From contig CAJPFL010000041.1 in NCBI GenBank assembly GCA_905339315.1, forward strand, positions 1 to 39,692: 39,692 nt of DNA, in the 5' to 3' direction. The notes under the pieces are model-generated. The model had not been told where the DNA came from and ran no database searches. It worked only from the letters and a program-made list of their open reading frames with translations. Below, one piece after another: positions 20,230-30,773 of the stretch. The DNA is from Rhodocyclaceae bacterium. Its GTDB lineage: Bacteria > Pseudomonadota > Gammaproteobacteria > Burkholderiales > Rhodocyclaceae. Positions within the stretch are counted from its first letter, which is position 1. Each line of letters opens with the position of its first letter. The position numbers were made by a program, and so were the translations under genes.

Positions 20230-22518
20230 TCAGAATGACGTGCCCATCTGGAACTGGAAGCGCTCGATCTGATCCCCGGACTTCTTGTTGAGTGGCTGGG
20301 CAACGCTGACCTTGAGCGGCCCGAAGGGAGAGGCCCAAGCAACCGAAACGCCAACACTGTACCGCAAATCCGACAATCGCATCTTTTCCCCGGTTGCCCA
20401 GACATAACCGGCATCGAAAAATCCGCCAAACCGGAAAGACTTGTCCAGGCCGAACCCTGGAATGGGCATCAGGAACTCCGCGTTCCCCACCAGACGCCTG
20501 TTGCCTCCGAGTGCGTTTTCATCATTAGGATACACATCCTTCGGCCCGAGAGATCCCGACTTGAAGCCGCGCACCGAACCCATGCCGCCGGCGTAGAAAT
20601 TGCGGAAAAATGGGAGAGTCTCCCCGCTGTAGCCGTCACCCAGACCGAACTCGCCATTCAGCATCAGCGTGATCTCCTTGGTCAGGGGGAAGAATTTCTG
20701 ATGCTGATAATTCACCTTGTAAAACTTCAGGTCGGCACCGGGCAGGCCGATTTCGGCATAGGCCCGCTGCAGGGAGCCACTGGTGGTATAGATCAGGCTA
20801 TCCCGCTTGTCGTTGGTCCAGGTGGTGTTGAGCAGCAGAGTAGTATTCGAGGCACCAAACTTGCTCACAAAATCCTTGTACTGCTGCGGGCTGTCAAAGT
20901 AGGTCGTCACATGCGTATCGTCGAACGAGAGCCCGACGCCGATGGCATTGTCCTCTGCGATGGGGAAGCCGTAACGAACGCCGAATCCATGTGAAGATGT
21001 TTTGTAGTTCGCAACCCCGGTCGTGGACGCATCGAGGTCGCGACGATAGATATCAAATCCCCTGCTGACGCCATCGACTGTATGGTAGGGATTTGTGAAT
21101 GAAAGCGAGTAGGTCTTGTTGACCTTGCCGGTGTTGACATTGATGGCAAGATGCCTGCCGCTGCCGAAGATATTGTTCTGCGAAATGGAGCCTGACAGCA
21201 CAAACTTCTCGGTACTGGAAAAGCCCGCGCCGAGCATGATGTTTCCGGTCGGCTTTTCCTTGACATTGAGATTCATGTCCACCTGATCGGTGGTGCCGGC
21301 CACTGGCGGTGTCTCAACGTTGACTTCGTCGAAATAGCCGAGCCTGTCTATTCGAGTGCGCGTCCTGTTGATCTGCTCTCCATCGTACCAGGCGCCTTCC
21401 ATCTGACGCGCTTCACGGCGGATCACCTCGTCGCGCGTTCTGGTGTTGCCGGAGACATTGATGCGACGCACATATACCCTGCGGCCAGGATCGACGAGGA
21501 TCGTAAAGCCGACCTGTTTCTTGTCGCGGTCGATTTCCGGCGCCGCGTTGACGTTGGAGAAGGCAAACCCATCGTTGCCGAGCTTCTCGTTGATCAGTTT
21601 CGTCGTCTCGGTCAGCTTCTCCCTGGAAAACACTTCACCAGGCTTGATCCTGACCAGCTTTCGCAATTCTTCCTCGGGCAATGTCAATTCGCCGGCCAAC
21701 TTGACCGATGAAACCGTATACTTCTCCCCTTCCTTGACATTGATGGTGATATAAATGTTCTTCTTGTCGGGGCTGATGGATACCTGAGTGGATTCAACGT
21801 CGAATTCGATGTAACCGCGGTCCTGATAATAGGATTTCAATGTTTCCAGGTCCGCAGACAGCTTCTGCTTGGAATACTGGTCGTTTTTTGTGTACCAGCT
21901 GATCCAGTTCGGTGTGCGCAGAGCAAACACACTCAGCAGATCTTTTTCCTGGAATGCCTGCGAACCAACGATATTGATTTGGCGGATCTTGGCCACCTCG
22001 CCTTCGTCGACAGCAAAATTGATGCCGACCCGGTTTCGTTCAAGCGGCGTTACCGTTGTGGTGATATTGACAGCATACAGGCCGCGGCTCAGATATTGAC
22101 GCTTGAGTTCCTGCTCGGCTCTTTCCAGCATCGACCGGTCGAAAATGCGCGACTCGGCCAGACCAATCTCCTTCAGCCCCTTCTTCAGGGCATCCTTGTC
22201 GAATTCCTTGATGCCGACGAAATCAACCTGGGCGATCGCCGGCCGCTCCTCAAGGACCACGACGATCACATCGTTTTCGACTTCAATGCGGACGTCCTTG
22301 AAGAACCCTGTAGCGAAAAGTGCCTTGATTGCCTGGGCAGCCTTCTCGTCCGTCATGGTTTCGCCGACCTTCACAGGCAGATAACTGAAGACCGTGCCGG
22401 CTTCAGTACGCTGAATGCCTTCGACCCGAATATCCTTTACCACGAATGGCTGGAATGCAAAGCCGGATGCAGAGAACAGTGCCGCCACCAAGCCTGAAAG
22501 TATTGTTTTCTTTTTCAT
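20230..22518 (-). CDS. bamA: Outer membrane protein assembly factor BamA
   Basis: 762 aa from ATG 22518 (MKKKTILSGLVAALFSASGFA, a signal peptide cleaved before FQPF); the longer open frame overlaps rseP. Five POTRA domains occupy about residues 22-420 (first FVVKDIRVEGIQRTEAGTVF; fifth VYVRRINVSGNTRTRDEVIRRE). The C-terminal 16-strand barrel contains the conserved lid-lock motif VRGF in GGMGSVRGFKSGSLGP and ends with FQFQMGTSF, a terminal Phe insertion signal. BamA inserts beta-barrel proteins into the outer membrane. It follows rseP by 4 bp. Confidence 0.97.
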   Translation of the reverse strand: MKKKTILSGLVAALFSASGFAFQPFVVKDIRVEGIQRTEAGTVFSYLPVKVGETMTDEKAAQAIKALFATGFFKDVRIEVENDVIVVVLEERPAIAQVDFVGIKEFDKDALKKGLKEIGLAESRIFDRSMLERAEQELKRQYLSRGLYAVNITTTVTPLERNRVGINFAVDEGEVAKIRQINIVGSQAFQEKDLLSVFALRTPNWISWYTKNDQYSKQKLSADLETLKSYYQDRGYIEFDVESTQVSISPDKKNIYITINVKEGEKYTVSSVKLAGELTLPEEELRKLVRIKPGEVFSREKLTETTKLINEKLGNDGFAFSNVNAAPEIDRDKKQVGFTILVDPGRRVYVRRINVSGNTRTRDEVIRREARQMEGAWYDGEQINRTRTRIDRLGYFDEVNVETPPVAGTTDQVDMNLNVKEKPTGNIMLGAGFSSTEKFVLSGSISQNNIFGSGRHLAINVNTGKVNKTYSLSFTNPYHTVDGVSRGFDIYRRDLDASTTGVANYKTSSHGFGVRYGFPIAEDNAIGVGLSFDDTHVTTYFDSPQQYKDFVSKFGASNTTLLLNTTWTNDKRDSLIYTTSGSLQRAYAEIGLPGADLKFYKVNYQHQKFFPLTKEITLMLNGEFGLGDGYSGETLPFFRNFYAGGMGSVRGFKSGSLGPKDVYPNDENALGGNRRLVGNAEFLMPIPGFGLDKSFRFGGFFDAGYVWATGEKMRLSDLRYSVGVSVAWASPFGPLKVSVAQPLNKKSGDQIERFQFQMGTSF

Positions 22519-22522
22519 CGAT

Positions 22523-23890
22523 TCAGCCAGCAACAAGGCGATTGATATCGTTATAGAAGGCGAAAGCCATGAGCATGGCCAGCAGCGCCAAACCGATCTG
22601 CTGGCCAATCTCCATGACACGCTCGGAAACAGGGCCGCCCTTGATTATCTCGACGATATAATACATCAAGTGTCCCCCGTCCAATAAGGGTATGGGTAGC
22701 AAGTTGAGTACGCCCAGACTGATGCTGATCAGGGCCAGGAATTTGATGTAGTACGACAGCCCCATCTTCGCAGATTGCCCGGCATAGTCTGCGATCGTCA
22801 CCGGACCGCTGAGATTTTTCCAGGACACTTCTCCAACGATCATTCGGCCCAGCATTGCCAGGCTGAAAACGGAGGTTTCCCAGGTTTGACCTGCAGCCTT
22901 GCCGAGAGCGGCGACGGGGCCATACCGCACGATTTGCATCACTGCGGTGCGGTCAATTTCCTGCTCCCGGACCCCGATGCCGATGCGACCGATGCGCTTG
23001 CCGCGGTCATCGGCTGCCGCCGGCGTTACGGACAGGTTGAGGGTCCTGCCCTCGCGACCGGCATCGAGCCGGAGGGAGCGCCCGGGCGCCTCCCGGATGA
23101 CGGCCACAACTTGCGCCCAGTCTGCTATCGCTTCTCCATCGATGGCCAGGATTCTGTCCCCTTCGCGCAGGCCGGCCAGATCGGCAACCCCTCCGGGCGC
23201 GATCCTGCCGATGACCGGCGGAAGGTGTGGACGATAAAAGCGAAAACCTGTTTGCAGCAGGATGTCCCCTTCTAGATCCGAAGTGTCGAGGGAAGCAAGT
23301 TCGATCCTGCGGAAGGAAATTTCCTGCCGCTTGTTGATTACCTCAAGGGTAGCGCTACCCTTGGCGAGGGCCCGCTGCAGCAATTCCCAGCGCAGTTCCT
23401 GCCAGGTAGCGATTGCCTGGCCATCGATGCTGCGAACAAGCTCCCCCTCCTGGAAGCCCGCCCGCTCGGCTATCGATTGCGCCACAGGCTTGCCCAGCAA
23501 AGGCCTGGGTTCCTCCACGCCATGCACGAAGAGAACCCAGTACATGACGATGGCCAGCATGAAGTTGGCCACTGGGCCCGCCAGCACGATGACAAAACGC
23601 TTCCATACCGACTGCCGATTGAAGGCGCGCGGCAGTTCAGCGGCGTCCACCTCGCCTTCACGCTCGTCCAGCATCTTCACGTAGCCGCCGAGCGGGAAGG
23701 CTCCCAGCGCCAATTCCGTACGGTCCGGCCCAAAACGGCGGGACAAAATCGGCTTGCCGAAACCCACGGAAAAACGCAGCACCTTGACCCCGCACCAACG
23801 GGCAACGACGAAATGCCCGGCCTCGTGCACCACGATCAGAAGCCCCAGCGCCAGCGCAAAGGCGCCCAGATAGAAGAGAAAATCGCTCAT
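22523..23890 (-). CDS. rseP: Site-2 protease RseP
   Basis: 455 aa membrane zinc metalloprotease that cuts anti-sigma factors and signal-peptide remnants in the membrane. The HExxH motif is in [20 protein letters not shown] near residue 22, and the third ligand is in [17 protein letters not shown]. Two PDZ domains lie between (around [24 protein letters not shown] and [27 protein letters not shown]). Four membrane segments are apparent. Its start overlaps the dxr stop by 4 bp. Neighbouring bamA and skp suggest a link to envelope stress, as in E. coli. Confidence 0.96.
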   Translation of the reverse strand: MSDFLFYLGAFALALGLLIVVHEAGHFVVARWCGVKVLRFSVGFGKPILSRRFGPDRTELALGAFPLGGYVKMLDEREGEVDAAELPRAFNRQSVWKRFVIVLAGPVANFMLAIVMYWVLFVHGVEEPRPLLGKPVAQSIAERAGFQEGELVRSIDGQAIATWQELRWELLQRALAKGSATLEVINKRQEISFRRIELASLDTSDLEGDILLQTGFRFYRPHLPPVIGRIAPGGVADLAGLREGDRILAIDGEAIADWAQVVAVIREAPGRSLRLDAGREGRTLNLSVTPAAADDRGKRIGRIGIGVREQEIDRTAVMQIVRYGPVAALGKAAGQTWETSVFSLAMLGRMIVGEVSWKNLSGPVTIADYAGQSAKMGLSYYIKFLALISISLGVLNLLPIPLLDGGHLMYYIVEIIKGGPVSERVMEIGQQIGLALLAMLMAFAFYNDINRLVAG

Positions 23891-25089
23891 GCTTGCCGGC
23901 GGCGATCAGCAGCGACCAGGTGTTGCGCCGAAGCACGACCTGCGGCATCCGCCGCCAGAACGTCCTGGATGGTGGTGACCTCTGCCCAAGGCACATCTGC
24001 CAGCGTTTGTTCGATCACAGCAGGTATGCGGGTGAAGCCCAGTTCCCCATTGAGGAAAGCTTCAACCGCGATTTCATTGGCGGCATTCAACACTGCCGGG
24101 GCATTGCCGCCGCGTTCCAAAGCCGCATAGGCCAGTCCCAGGCAGGGAAAGCGCACGAGATCGGGGCGCTCGAAATTCAAGGTCCCGATGCGGCAAAGAT
24201 CCAGCGGCTCGACACCAGCCTCGATTCGCTCTGGGTAGGCCAGGGCATGTGCGATCGGGGTGCGCATGTCCGGATTGCCGAGCTGGGCGATAACCGAGCC
24301 GTCGGCATATTCGACCATCGAATGAATAACGCTTTGGGGATGGATGACGACTTCGATGCTTTTGCGAGGGGCATCGAACAGCCAATGCGCCTCGATCACT
24401 TCCAGGCCCTTGTTCATCATGGTCGCCGAATCGACGGAAATTTTCCGTCCCATCACCCAATTCGGATGAGCGCATGCCTGCTCGGGCGTTACACCCGCCA
24501 ATGCTTCCAAGGGTAGTTGCCGAAATGGTCCGCCGGATGCGGTGAGGAGTATCCGGCGCACCCCCTTATCCTCTAAACCACTTGAAAAGTCAGACGGAAG
24601 TGACTGAAATATTGCATTATGTTCGCTGTCTATCGGTAGCAAGATAGCGCCATTCTGACGCACAACTTTCATGAATACGGCGCCGGCCATGACCAACGCC
24701 TCCTTGTTCGCCAACAGCACCTTCTTGCCCGCCTTGGCGGCCGCCAGGGCGGGGCGCAAGCCGGCGGCACCGACTATGGCCGCCATCACCGTATCCGCCT
24801 CGGGCAGGCTTGCTATGCGCTCCAAAGACTCGATGCCGGCCATCACGGTCGTATCTGCCCCGGCCTTCGTCAGCATATGCTCCAGCCTGGTCGCCATCGC
24901 CGCCGACCCGACTACCGCATAGCGCGGCCGAAATCGAAGGCATTGCTCGAACAAGCGCTCGATCTGGTGCAGTGCCGAAAGTGCCAGAACTTCGAATCGA
25001 TCGGGATGGCGAGTGACGACGTCCAGCGTATTGACGCCGATCGAGCCGGTTGCGCCCAGGACAACGAGTCTCTGCAGGGTGGCGCTCAT
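23887..25089 (-). CDS. dxr: 1-deoxy-D-xylulose 5-phosphate reductoisomerase
   Basis: 400 aa from ATG 25089, which overlaps the cdsA stop as ATGA; a start three codons earlier is possible. It converts DXP to MEP with NADPH, the committed MEP-pathway step. The nucleotide motif is [17 protein letters not shown]. Other family stretches are [37 protein letters not shown] and [22 protein letters not shown]. The product feeds isoprenoids needed for undecaprenyl phosphate, made by the neighbouring UppS. Downstream MEP genes ispD and ispF are about 9 kb away in this window. Confidence 0.97.
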   Translation of the reverse strand: MSATLQRLVVLGATGSIGVNTLDVVTRHPDRFEVLALSALHQIERLFEQCLRFRPRYAVVGSAAMATRLEHMLTKAGADTTVMAGIESLERIASLPEADTVMAAIVGAAGLRPALAAAKAGKKVLLANKEALVMAGAVFMKVVRQNGAILLPIDSEHNAIFQSLPSDFSSGLEDKGVRRILLTASGGPFRQLPLEALAGVTPEQACAHPNWVMGRKISVDSATMMNKGLEVIEAHWLFDAPRKSIEVVIHPQSVIHSMVEYADGSVIAQLGNPDMRTPIAHALAYPERIEAGVEPLDLCRIGTLNFERPDLVRFPCLGLAYAALERGGNAPAVLNAANEIAVEAFLNGELGFTRIPAVIEQTLADVPWAEVTTIQDVLAADAAGRASAQHLVAADRRRQA

Positions 25090-25925
25090 GACGCCCATCC
25101 GTCCCAGGCCAGCAGGGCCAAGCTGGCCAGCGGCAAGGTAGACGTCAGGCTATCGATTCGATCCAGCAGCCCTCCATGTCCGGGGAGGATCGCCCCACTA
25201 TCTTTGACGCCGGCCTGACGCTTGACCAGAGACTCGAACAGGTCGCCCAAAATGCTGACGGCCGTCAGCATCAGGAGCATTCCCACGAATACAGGATTAG
25301 TAATTGATTTATTGAATAGCTGCCCCGCAGCCCACGCGATAATCATGCCGTAGAACGTCACTCCGATAAATGCTCCGATTGCGCCTTCCCAGGTTTTTCC
25401 AGGACTGATCGTGGGCGCCAGCTTGTGGCGGCCGAAAGCCCGTCCGCAGAAATAGGCAGCGATATCTGCGACCCAAACAGCCGCCATGCAAGCCAGCAAC
25501 AACAGAGGGTGGACAGACCGTAATTGGATCAGTGCCAGGCATGCGGGCAGGAGCACGATCAAGCCTGCCAACAGCCCAAGCAACAAATGCTCCACATTCC
25601 ATTTGGCCAGCAGCCAAAGCGGAACGACCAGCAACCAGAACAGCCCGGCGATGACAAACAACCCTATCAACAATTGTTCCTGCCTCACCATGCCGGTTTC
25701 GGAATTGAATATGAACCAACCCAGGGACGCACATAACGCCAATGATATGGTTGCGTATATAAGCTTGCCTGGGCGAGGCAGCCGCATCAGGCTAGCCCAC
25801 TCCCATCCCCCCAGCGCGGCAACCAGGCTGGAGAAAAACAGCCAGCCATAAAATGGCAGCAGGAAAAGGGCGGCAAGAAAACCCGCCAGCAGGAGCAATG
25901 CGGTGACGACCCGCGTCTTAAGCAT
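25086..25925 (-). CDS. cdsA: Phosphatidate cytidylyltransferase
   Basis: 279 aa from ATG 25925 ([20 protein letters not shown]); the frame is open further upstream but that part only shadows uppS. It makes CDP-diacylglycerol from phosphatidate and CTP, the branch point for phospholipids. About seven or eight hydrophobic segments are visible. The CDS signature is present near the C-terminus: [21 protein letters not shown] followed by [14 protein letters not shown]. The start overlaps the uppS end by 8 bp. Confidence 0.96.
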   Translation of the reverse strand: MLKTRVVTALLLLAGFLAALFLLPFYGWLFFSSLVAALGGWEWASLMRLPRPGKLIYATISLALCASLGWFIFNSETGMVRQEQLLIGLFVIAGLFWLLVVPLWLLAKWNVEHLLLGLLAGLIVLLPACLALIQLRSVHPLLLLACMAAVWVADIAAYFCGRAFGRHKLAPTISPGKTWEGAIGAFIGVTFYGMIIAWAAGQLFNKSITNPVFVGMLLMLTAVSILGDLFESLVKRQAGVKDSGAILPGHGGLLDRIDSLTSTLPLASLALLAWDGWAS

Positions 25926-26727
25926 TCGCCTTCGCCGTTGAAGACGAAACCGGGGCCTCGGGGCTTTTGGATGGTATGTCCGAGCAGAGCTGTTCAGAAG
26001 TGCGGCCGAAACGCCGTTCCCTCTGCTGATATGAGGTGATGGCCTGATCCAGCGCCGCCGTGTCGAACTCAGGCCAAAGCGTGTCCGTAAAGTAGAACTC
26101 GCTGTAAGCCAGCTGCCAGAGCAGGAAGTTGCTGATTCTCTGCTCTCCTCCGGTGCGGATGAACAGGTCCGGTTCCGGGCCGTAGTTGAGCGCCAGGTGG
26201 CCAGCCAGGTCCGCTTCGGCGAAGCCGCTGCGTTTTTCCGGGCGTGCGGCCAGCATCTTTTCCATCGCCTGGAGAATGTCCCAGCGCCCCCCATAGTTGG
26301 CGGCAATGGTCAGGGTCAGCGAACCATTGCCGGCGGTCAATTCCTCGCCCCGCTTAATGAGGCTGACGATCTGCGGATCGAAGCGGGAGAGATCGCCGAT
26401 GACGCGGAAGCGGATGCCTTTTTCATGAAGCTTGGCCACCTCCTCTTCCAGCGCCCGCAGGAAAAGCTGCATGAGGAAGGAAACTTCCTCCTGGGGCCGG
26501 CGCCAGTTTTCCGAACTGAAGGCAAACAAGGTGAGATAGGAAACGCCGCGTTCGACGCAGGCCTTGATGATTTCGCGCACTGTTTCCACCCCGCGCTTGT
26601 GGCCGGCCACGCGCGGCAGGAAACGCTTCTTGGCCCAGCGTCCGTTGCCGTCCATGATGATGGCGATATGGCGCGGCACCGGGCCGACCAGCGGGATTTC
26701 CTGCGTGGAACTCGGGTAAAGGGTCAC
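25918..26727 (-). CDS. uppS: Undecaprenyl diphosphate synthase (di-trans,poly-cis)
   Basis: 269 aa from a GTG at 26727, selected because GGAGAAG lies five bases upstream; another GTG at 26751 is possible. It condenses isopentenyl diphosphate onto farnesyl diphosphate to form the C55 carrier for peptidoglycan and O-antigen. [16 protein letters not shown] contains the catalytic Asp (D26) in the same position as in E. coli. SSENWRRP, the RxE-type [20 protein letters not shown] and the final WPEFD are family marks. It follows frr by 34 bp. Confidence 0.96.
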   Translation of the reverse strand: MTLYPSSTQEIPLVGPVPRHIAIIMDGNGRWAKKRFLPRVAGHKRGVETVREIIKACVERGVSYLTLFAFSSENWRRPQEEVSFLMQLFLRALEEEVAKLHEKGIRFRVIGDLSRFDPQIVSLIKRGEELTAGNGSLTLTIAANYGGRWDILQAMEKMLAARPEKRSGFAEADLAGHLALNYGPEPDLFIRTGGEQRISNFLLWQLAYSEFYFTDTLWPEFDTAALDQAITSYQQRERRFGRTSEQLCSDIPSKSPEAPVSSSTAKANA

Positions 26728-26761
26728 GGCAGCTTCTCCGGGGTGCCGCACGAGGGCCGTC

Positions 26762-27319
26762 TCAGACGGCCATCAGGTCGCTTTCCTTCTGGGCGAGCGC
26801 CTTGTCAATCTCGGCGATGTGACGATCCGTCAGTTTCTGCACGTCGTCCTGCGCACGCCGCTCGTCGTCCTCGGAGATGGTCTTGGCCTTCATCGCCTCC
26901 TTCAGGGCATGGTTGGCGTCGCGCCGCAAATTGCGCACGGCCACGCGGGCATTCTCCGCCTCGCCGCGCACCACCTTGATGAGATCCTTGCGCCGTTCCT
27001 CCGTCAGTGCCGGCATGGGCACGCGCACCGTGTCGCCGACTGAGGAAGGATTGAGGCCCAGGTCGGATTCGCGGATCGCCTTCTCGATGACCGGCCCCAT
27101 CTTCTTTTCCCAGGGCGTCAAGCCGATGGTGCGCGCATCGATGAGGTTGATGTTGGCAACCTGGTTGATCGGCAGCAGGGAGCCGTAATAGTCCACCTGG
27201 ACGTGATCGAGGATGCCGGTGTGGGCACGCCCGGTACGCACCTTGCCGAGGTCGTTCTTCAGCGCCTCGAGCGATTTCTGCATTTTCTGTTCAGTCGTTT
27301 TCTTGAGCTCGGGGATCAT
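26762..27319 (-). CDS. frr: Ribosome recycling factor
   Basis: 185 aa, the standard length. With EF-G it splits the post-termination ribosome. Conserved stretches are [78 protein letters not shown] and the closing [22 protein letters not shown]. It lies 12 bp after pyrH in the universal rpsB-tsf-pyrH-frr order. Confidence 0.98.
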   Translation of the reverse strand: MIPELKKTTEQKMQKSLEALKNDLGKVRTGRAHTGILDHVQVDYYGSLLPINQVANINLIDARTIGLTPWEKKMGPVIEKAIRESDLGLNPSSVGDTVRVPMPALTEERRKDLIKVVRGEAENARVAVRNLRRDANHALKEAMKAKTISEDDERRAQDDVQKLTDRHIAEIDKALAQKESDLMAV

Positions 27320-27331
27320 CCGGACCTCTCC

Positions 27332-28048
27332 TCAACAATGCACCATGGTGCCCTCGTCCTCGCCGAGGACGACCGCTTTCAGGGCACCGGACTTGAAGAT
27401 GCTGAAGACATTGATCGGCAGTTTCTGGTCGCGGCACAGGGCCAGCGCCGTCGCATCCATCACCTGCAGGTTCCTGCCGATCGCCTCGTCGAAGCTGACG
27501 CGTTGGTAGCGCTGAGCCTTCGGGTCCTTCTTCGGATCGGCGGTGTAGACGCCATCCACCTTGGTCGCCTTGATGACGATCTCGGCGCCGATTTCCGAGC
27601 CTCGCAGTGCGGCGGCCGTATCGGTGGTGAAGAACGGATTGCCGGTACCTGCCGCGAATATGACGATCTTGCCCTCTTCCAGATAGCGGATCGCCTTGCC
27701 ACGGATGTAGGGCTCGACCACCTGCTCGATGTTCAGCGCCGACTGGACGCGCCCGTTGAGGCCCGCCTGGCGCATGGCATCGGCCAGCGCCATGGCGTTC
27801 ATCACCGTGGCGAGCATGCCCATGTAGTCGGCCGTGGCGCGATCCATGCCGGAGGCGCTGCCGGCCACTCCGCGAAAAATGTTGCCGCCGCCGATGACCA
27901 CGCCGATCTCGACACCCAGGTCGGCAACCGACTTGATTTCGGCAACGATCCCCGCCAGCGTTTCCCGGTTGATGCCGTAGGCGTCGTTGCCCATGAGGGC
28001 CTCGCCCGACAGCTTGAGCAGGATGCGCTTGTAGGCGGGTGCAGCCAT
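27332..28048 (-). CDS. pyrH: Uridylate kinase (UMP kinase)
   Basis: 238 aa amino-acid-kinase fold enzyme that phosphorylates UMP to UDP and is feedback-controlled by UTP and GTP in relatives. Family stretches are [71 protein letters not shown] and [16 protein letters not shown]. It starts 4 bp after the tsf stop. Confidence 0.98.
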   Translation of the reverse strand: MAAPAYKRILLKLSGEALMGNDAYGINRETLAGIVAEIKSVADLGVEIGVVIGGGNIFRGVAGSASGMDRATADYMGMLATVMNAMALADAMRQAGLNGRVQSALNIEQVVEPYIRGKAIRYLEEGKIVIFAAGTGNPFFTTDTAAALRGSEIGAEIVIKATKVDGVYTADPKKDPKAQRYQRVSFDEAIGRNLQVMDATALALCRDQKLPINVFSIFKSGALKAVVLGEDEGTMVHC

Positions 28049-28052
28049 GCGC

Positions 28053-28949
28053 TTAGCGTGCCGCAGCCGCGGCAGCCTGGGCGGCCACCTCGGCGGCGAA
28101 GTCGTTGACCTTCTTCTCGATGCCCTCGCCGACGACGTAGAGGGTAAAGCCGGCCACCTGGGCGCCCTTCTGCTTGAGGAGTTGCTCGATGGTCTGCTTG
28201 CCGTCCTCGGCCTTGACGAAGACCTGGCCCAGCAGCGTCACCTCCTTGAGGTACTTCTGCACCGTGCCTTCGGCGATCTTCTCCAGCATGGCCTCCGGCT
28301 TGCCCGCCTCGCGCGCCTTCTCTACGGCGATGCGGCGCTCGGTGTCCAGCAGGTCGGCGGGCACCCCGGAGGAATCCAGCGCCTTCGGCTTGGAGGCGGC
28401 GATATGCATGGCCAGATCCTTGGCCATCTGTTCGTCGCCGCCGACGACGTCGATCAGCACGCCGATCTTCGAGCCGCCATGGACGTAGGAAGTCAGCTTG
28501 CCCTTGGCGTCGATGCGGACGAAGCGGCGGATCGACATGTTCTCGCCGATCTTGCCGACCAGTGCCGTGCGCGTGGCTTCCACCGTGGCGCCGCCCAAAG
28601 TCAGTCCCGAAAGGGCGGCGACGTCGGCCGGATTGTGCTTCGCCACCAGTTCCGCCAGCGCCTTGGTGAAGGCCAGGAAGTCGTCGTTCTTGGCGACGAA
28701 GTCGGTTTCGCAATTGACCTCGACGATCGCGCCCAGCTTCGCATCCGCGGCAATATGAATGCCGACGATGCCTTCGGCTGCGACGCGGGAGGCCGCCTTG
28801 CTCGCCTTGTTGCCGAGCTTGACGCGGAGAATCTCCTCCGCCTTGGCCATATCGCCGCCCGCCTCGCTCAGGGCCTTCTTGCATTCCATCATCGGCGCGT
28901 CGGTCTTCTCGCGCAGTTCTTTAACCATCGAAGCGGTGATTTCCGCCAT
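28053..28949 (-). CDS. tsf: Translation elongation factor Ts
   Basis: 298 aa from ATG 28949, with AGGAG seven bases upstream; the frame is open 15 codons further but without a ribosome site. EF-Ts exchanges GDP for GTP on EF-Tu. The N-terminal module ([34 protein letters not shown]) and the core signature [13 protein letters not shown] are clear. The TDxP contact with EF-Tu reads TDAPMMEC here. It lies 76 bp downstream of rpsB behind a strong hairpin. Confidence 0.98.
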   Translation of the reverse strand: MAEITASMVKELREKTDAPMMECKKALSEAGGDMAKAEEILRVKLGNKASKAASRVAAEGIVGIHIAADAKLGAIVEVNCETDFVAKNDDFLAFTKALAELVAKHNPADVAALSGLTLGGATVEATRTALVGKIGENMSIRRFVRIDAKGKLTSYVHGGSKIGVLIDVVGGDEQMAKDLAMHIAASKPKALDSSGVPADLLDTERRIAVEKAREAGKPEAMLEKIAEGTVQKYLKEVTLLGQVFVKAEDGKQTIEQLLKQKGAQVAGFTLYVVGEGIEKKVNDFAAEVAAQAAAAAAR

Positions 28950-28981
28950 GCTTGCTCCTGAATTCTTGCTGTTGATGCACA

Positions 28982-29004
28982 GCGGGGCGGCCACGCCGCC
29001 CCGC
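28982..29004 (-). promoter_or_regulatory. Hairpin between rpsB and tsf (possible attenuator)
   Basis: A perfect 10-bp GC stem, GCGGGGCGGC and GCCGCCCCGC around a 3-nt loop, lies 21 bases after the rpsB stop. On the minus-strand mRNA it is not followed by a U-run, so full termination is unlikely. A partial terminator or 3'-end stabiliser that lowers tsf relative to rpsB is plausible; an equivalent rpsB-tsf hairpin is known in E. coli. Confidence 0.6.
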
Positions 29005-29025
29005 AGGGTTCATGCCGGCCCGGAT

Positions 29026-29781
29026 TCAGGCCGCTGCTTCGGCGCCGCCCTCGTCGACCTCGACGAAATCGTCGGACACCGCAGCGACGACTTCCTGCAC
29101 CGACTGGTTGCGCCCCTCGAGCACGGCATCGGCCGCGCCACGCGCGTAGAGGCGGATGGCCCTGCTGGAATCGTCGTTGCCGGGAATGACATAGGCGACG
29201 CCCTCGGGGGTGTGGTTGGTGTCGACCACGGCGATCACCGGGATGCCCAGCTTGCCGGCTTCGGTGATGGCGATCTTGTGATAGCCGACGTCGATCACGA
29301 AGATCGCATCGGGCAAGCCGTTCATGTCCTTGATGCCGCCGATGCTCTTGTCCAGCTTGACCATCTCGCGCTGCAGCATCAGGGCTTCCTTCTTGCCGAG
29401 GCGCTCGAACGTGCCGTCCTGCGACATTGTCTCGAGCTCCTTGAGCCGCTTGATCGACTGCTTGACCGTCTTGACGTTGGTCAGCATGCCGCCCAGCCAG
29501 CGCTCGTCGACGAAGGGCACGCCGGCGCGGAGGGCTTCCTCGCGCACGATCTCGCGCGCCTGGCGCTTGGTACCGACGAAAAGCACGGTACCCTTGTTGG
29601 CCGACATCTTGCGCAGGAATGTCATCGCCTCCTGGTATTTGACCAGGGTCTTTTCCAGGTTGATGATGTGAATCTTGTTGCGATGGCCGAAGATGAAGGG
29701 GGCCATCTTGGGGTTCCAGAAGCGGGTCTGGTGACCGAAATGGACACCGGCCTCCAGCATTTGACGCATGGTCGTAGACAT
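29026..29781 (-). CDS. rpsB: 30S ribosomal protein S2
   Basis: 251 aa from ATG 29781, with GGAG eight bases upstream; the much longer open frame to 30690 only shadows map. S2 joins late to the 30S subunit and helps recruit S1. Signatures are [73 protein letters not shown] and [20 protein letters not shown]. It is the first gene of the long minus-strand cluster and is driven by a near-consensus promoter with a structured leader. Confidence 0.98.
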   Translation of the reverse strand: MSTTMRQMLEAGVHFGHQTRFWNPKMAPFIFGHRNKIHIINLEKTLVKYQEAMTFLRKMSANKGTVLFVGTKRQAREIVREEALRAGVPFVDERWLGGMLTNVKTVKQSIKRLKELETMSQDGTFERLGKKEALMLQREMVKLDKSIGGIKDMNGLPDAIFVIDVGYHKIAITEAGKLGIPVIAVVDTNHTPEGVAYVIPGNDDSSRAIRLYARGAADAVLEGRNQSVQEVVAAVSDDFVEVDEGGAEAAA

Positions 29782-29807
29782 CAGATTCTCCGATAAGGGT
29801 TGGCCTC

Positions 29808-29885
29808 CGCCCGGCAGTGCAACATTGTTTCGGGGCACCCTTTCGGCGCCGGGCGTGCGAATTTTGCCTGTCCGAAGACAGACAA
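29808..29885 (-). promoter_or_regulatory. Structured rpsB mRNA leader
   Basis: Two elements can be folded in the leader of about 105 nt. First, a 9-bp hairpin with a UUCG-type tetraloop (29864-29885) begins right at the predicted transcription start. Second, a perfect long-range 8-bp stem joins CGCCCGGC (29848-29855 read on the minus strand) with GCCGGGCG (29808-29815), enclosing 32 nt that can form a smaller internal stem. S2 is known to repress its own operon through a leader structure in gammaproteobacteria; whether this is the same element is inference. Confidence 0.6.
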
Positions 29886-29892
29886 GACGATC

Positions 29893-29922
29893 ATTATAGC
29901 GGTTTTTCCCCTGATTTCTCAA
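29893..29922 (-). promoter_or_regulatory. Sigma-70 promoter of rpsB
   Basis: Minus strand: TTGAGA (29917-29922) and a perfect TATAAT (29893-29898), 18 bp apart. The predicted mRNA start is near 29886. This is among the best promoter matches in the window, as expected for a ribosomal protein operon. The divergent map gene must use a plus-strand promoter in the same gap, for example around CATAAT at 29924-29929, but no good -35 box was seen. Confidence 0.8.
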
Positions 29923-29967
29923 GCATAATTCTGTTTTAAAGGCCCAATGTACCGAACCCCCAGAGAA

Positions 29968-30771
29968 ATGAGCATCGTCATCAAGACCCCCGAAGAAATC
30001 GAAAAGATGCGGGTCGCCGGCCGCCTGGCCGCGGAAGTCCTCGATTACATCGAACCGCACGTCAAGCCTGGCGTCACCACGGCCGAGTTGGACCGCCTGT
30101 GCCACGACTACATGGTCAATGTGCAGGACACGATCCCGGCGCCCCTGAACTACGCCCCACCCGGCTACCAGCCCTACCCGAAGTCCATCTGCGCCTCGAT
30201 CAACCATCAGGTCTGCCACGGCGTTCCCGGCGACAAGGCCTTGAAAAAGGGAGACATTGTCAATCTCGACATCACCGTCATCAAGGACGGCTGGCACGGC
30301 GATACTTCCCGCATGTTCATTGTCGGCAAGGAGGCCAGCATCCTGGCGAAGCGGTTGTGTGCGGTGACCTACGAGTGCCTCTGGCTGGGCATCGGCCAGG
30401 TACGGCCGGGGGCCCATCTGGGCGACATCGGCCATGCCATCCAGCGACACGCCGAATCGAACGGTTTTTCCGTCGTGCGCGAGTTCTGCGGCCACGGCAT
30501 CGGCCGCCAGTTCCATGAAGAACCGCAGGTGCTGCATTACGGCAAGCCGGGCAGCGGCCCGGAACTGCGACCGGGCATGATCTTCACCATCGAGCCGATG
30601 ATCAACGCCGGCAAGGCCGCCATTTCCGAACTCCCAGACGGCTGGACCATCGTCACCAAGGATCGCAGCCTGTCCGCGCAGTGGGAACATACCGTGCTGG
30701 TAAGCGAGGATGGCGCTGAAGTCCTTACCCTGTCGGCCGGCTCCCCCCCCATACCCCGCAATCTGGGCTGA
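29968..30771 (+). CDS. map: Methionine aminopeptidase, type I
   Basis: 267 aa from ATG 29968 ([28 protein letters not shown]), which lines up with known MAPs; ATG 29947, with AAAGG upstream, would add seven residues and cannot be excluded. It removes initiator methionine. The five metal ligands are recognisable in [20 protein letters not shown] (two Asp), the [14 protein letters not shown] His, TIEPMI Glu and QWEHTVLV Glu. It is divergent from rpsB, a conserved arrangement, and ends 2 bp before glnD. A run of eight C (30743-30750) lies in the last codons. Confidence 0.96.
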   Translation: MSIVIKTPEEIEKMRVAGRLAAEVLDYIEPHVKPGVTTAELDRLCHDYMVNVQDTIPAPLNYAPPGYQPYPKSICASINHQVCHGVPGDKALKKGDIVNLDITVIKDGWHGDTSRMFIVGKEASILAKRLCAVTYECLWLGIGQVRPGAHLGDIGHAIQRHAESNGFSVVREFCGHGIGRQFHEEPQVLHYGKPGSGPELRPGMIFTIEPMINAGKAAISELPDGWTIVTKDRSLSAQWEHTVLVSEDGAEVLTLSAGSPPIPRNLG

Positions 30772-30773
30772 AC

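Noticed and set aside
29026-30690. Extended 554-residue version of rpsB
   Set aside because: The added part only shadows map; ATG 29781 has a ribosome site, a promoter and the conserved S2 N-terminus.
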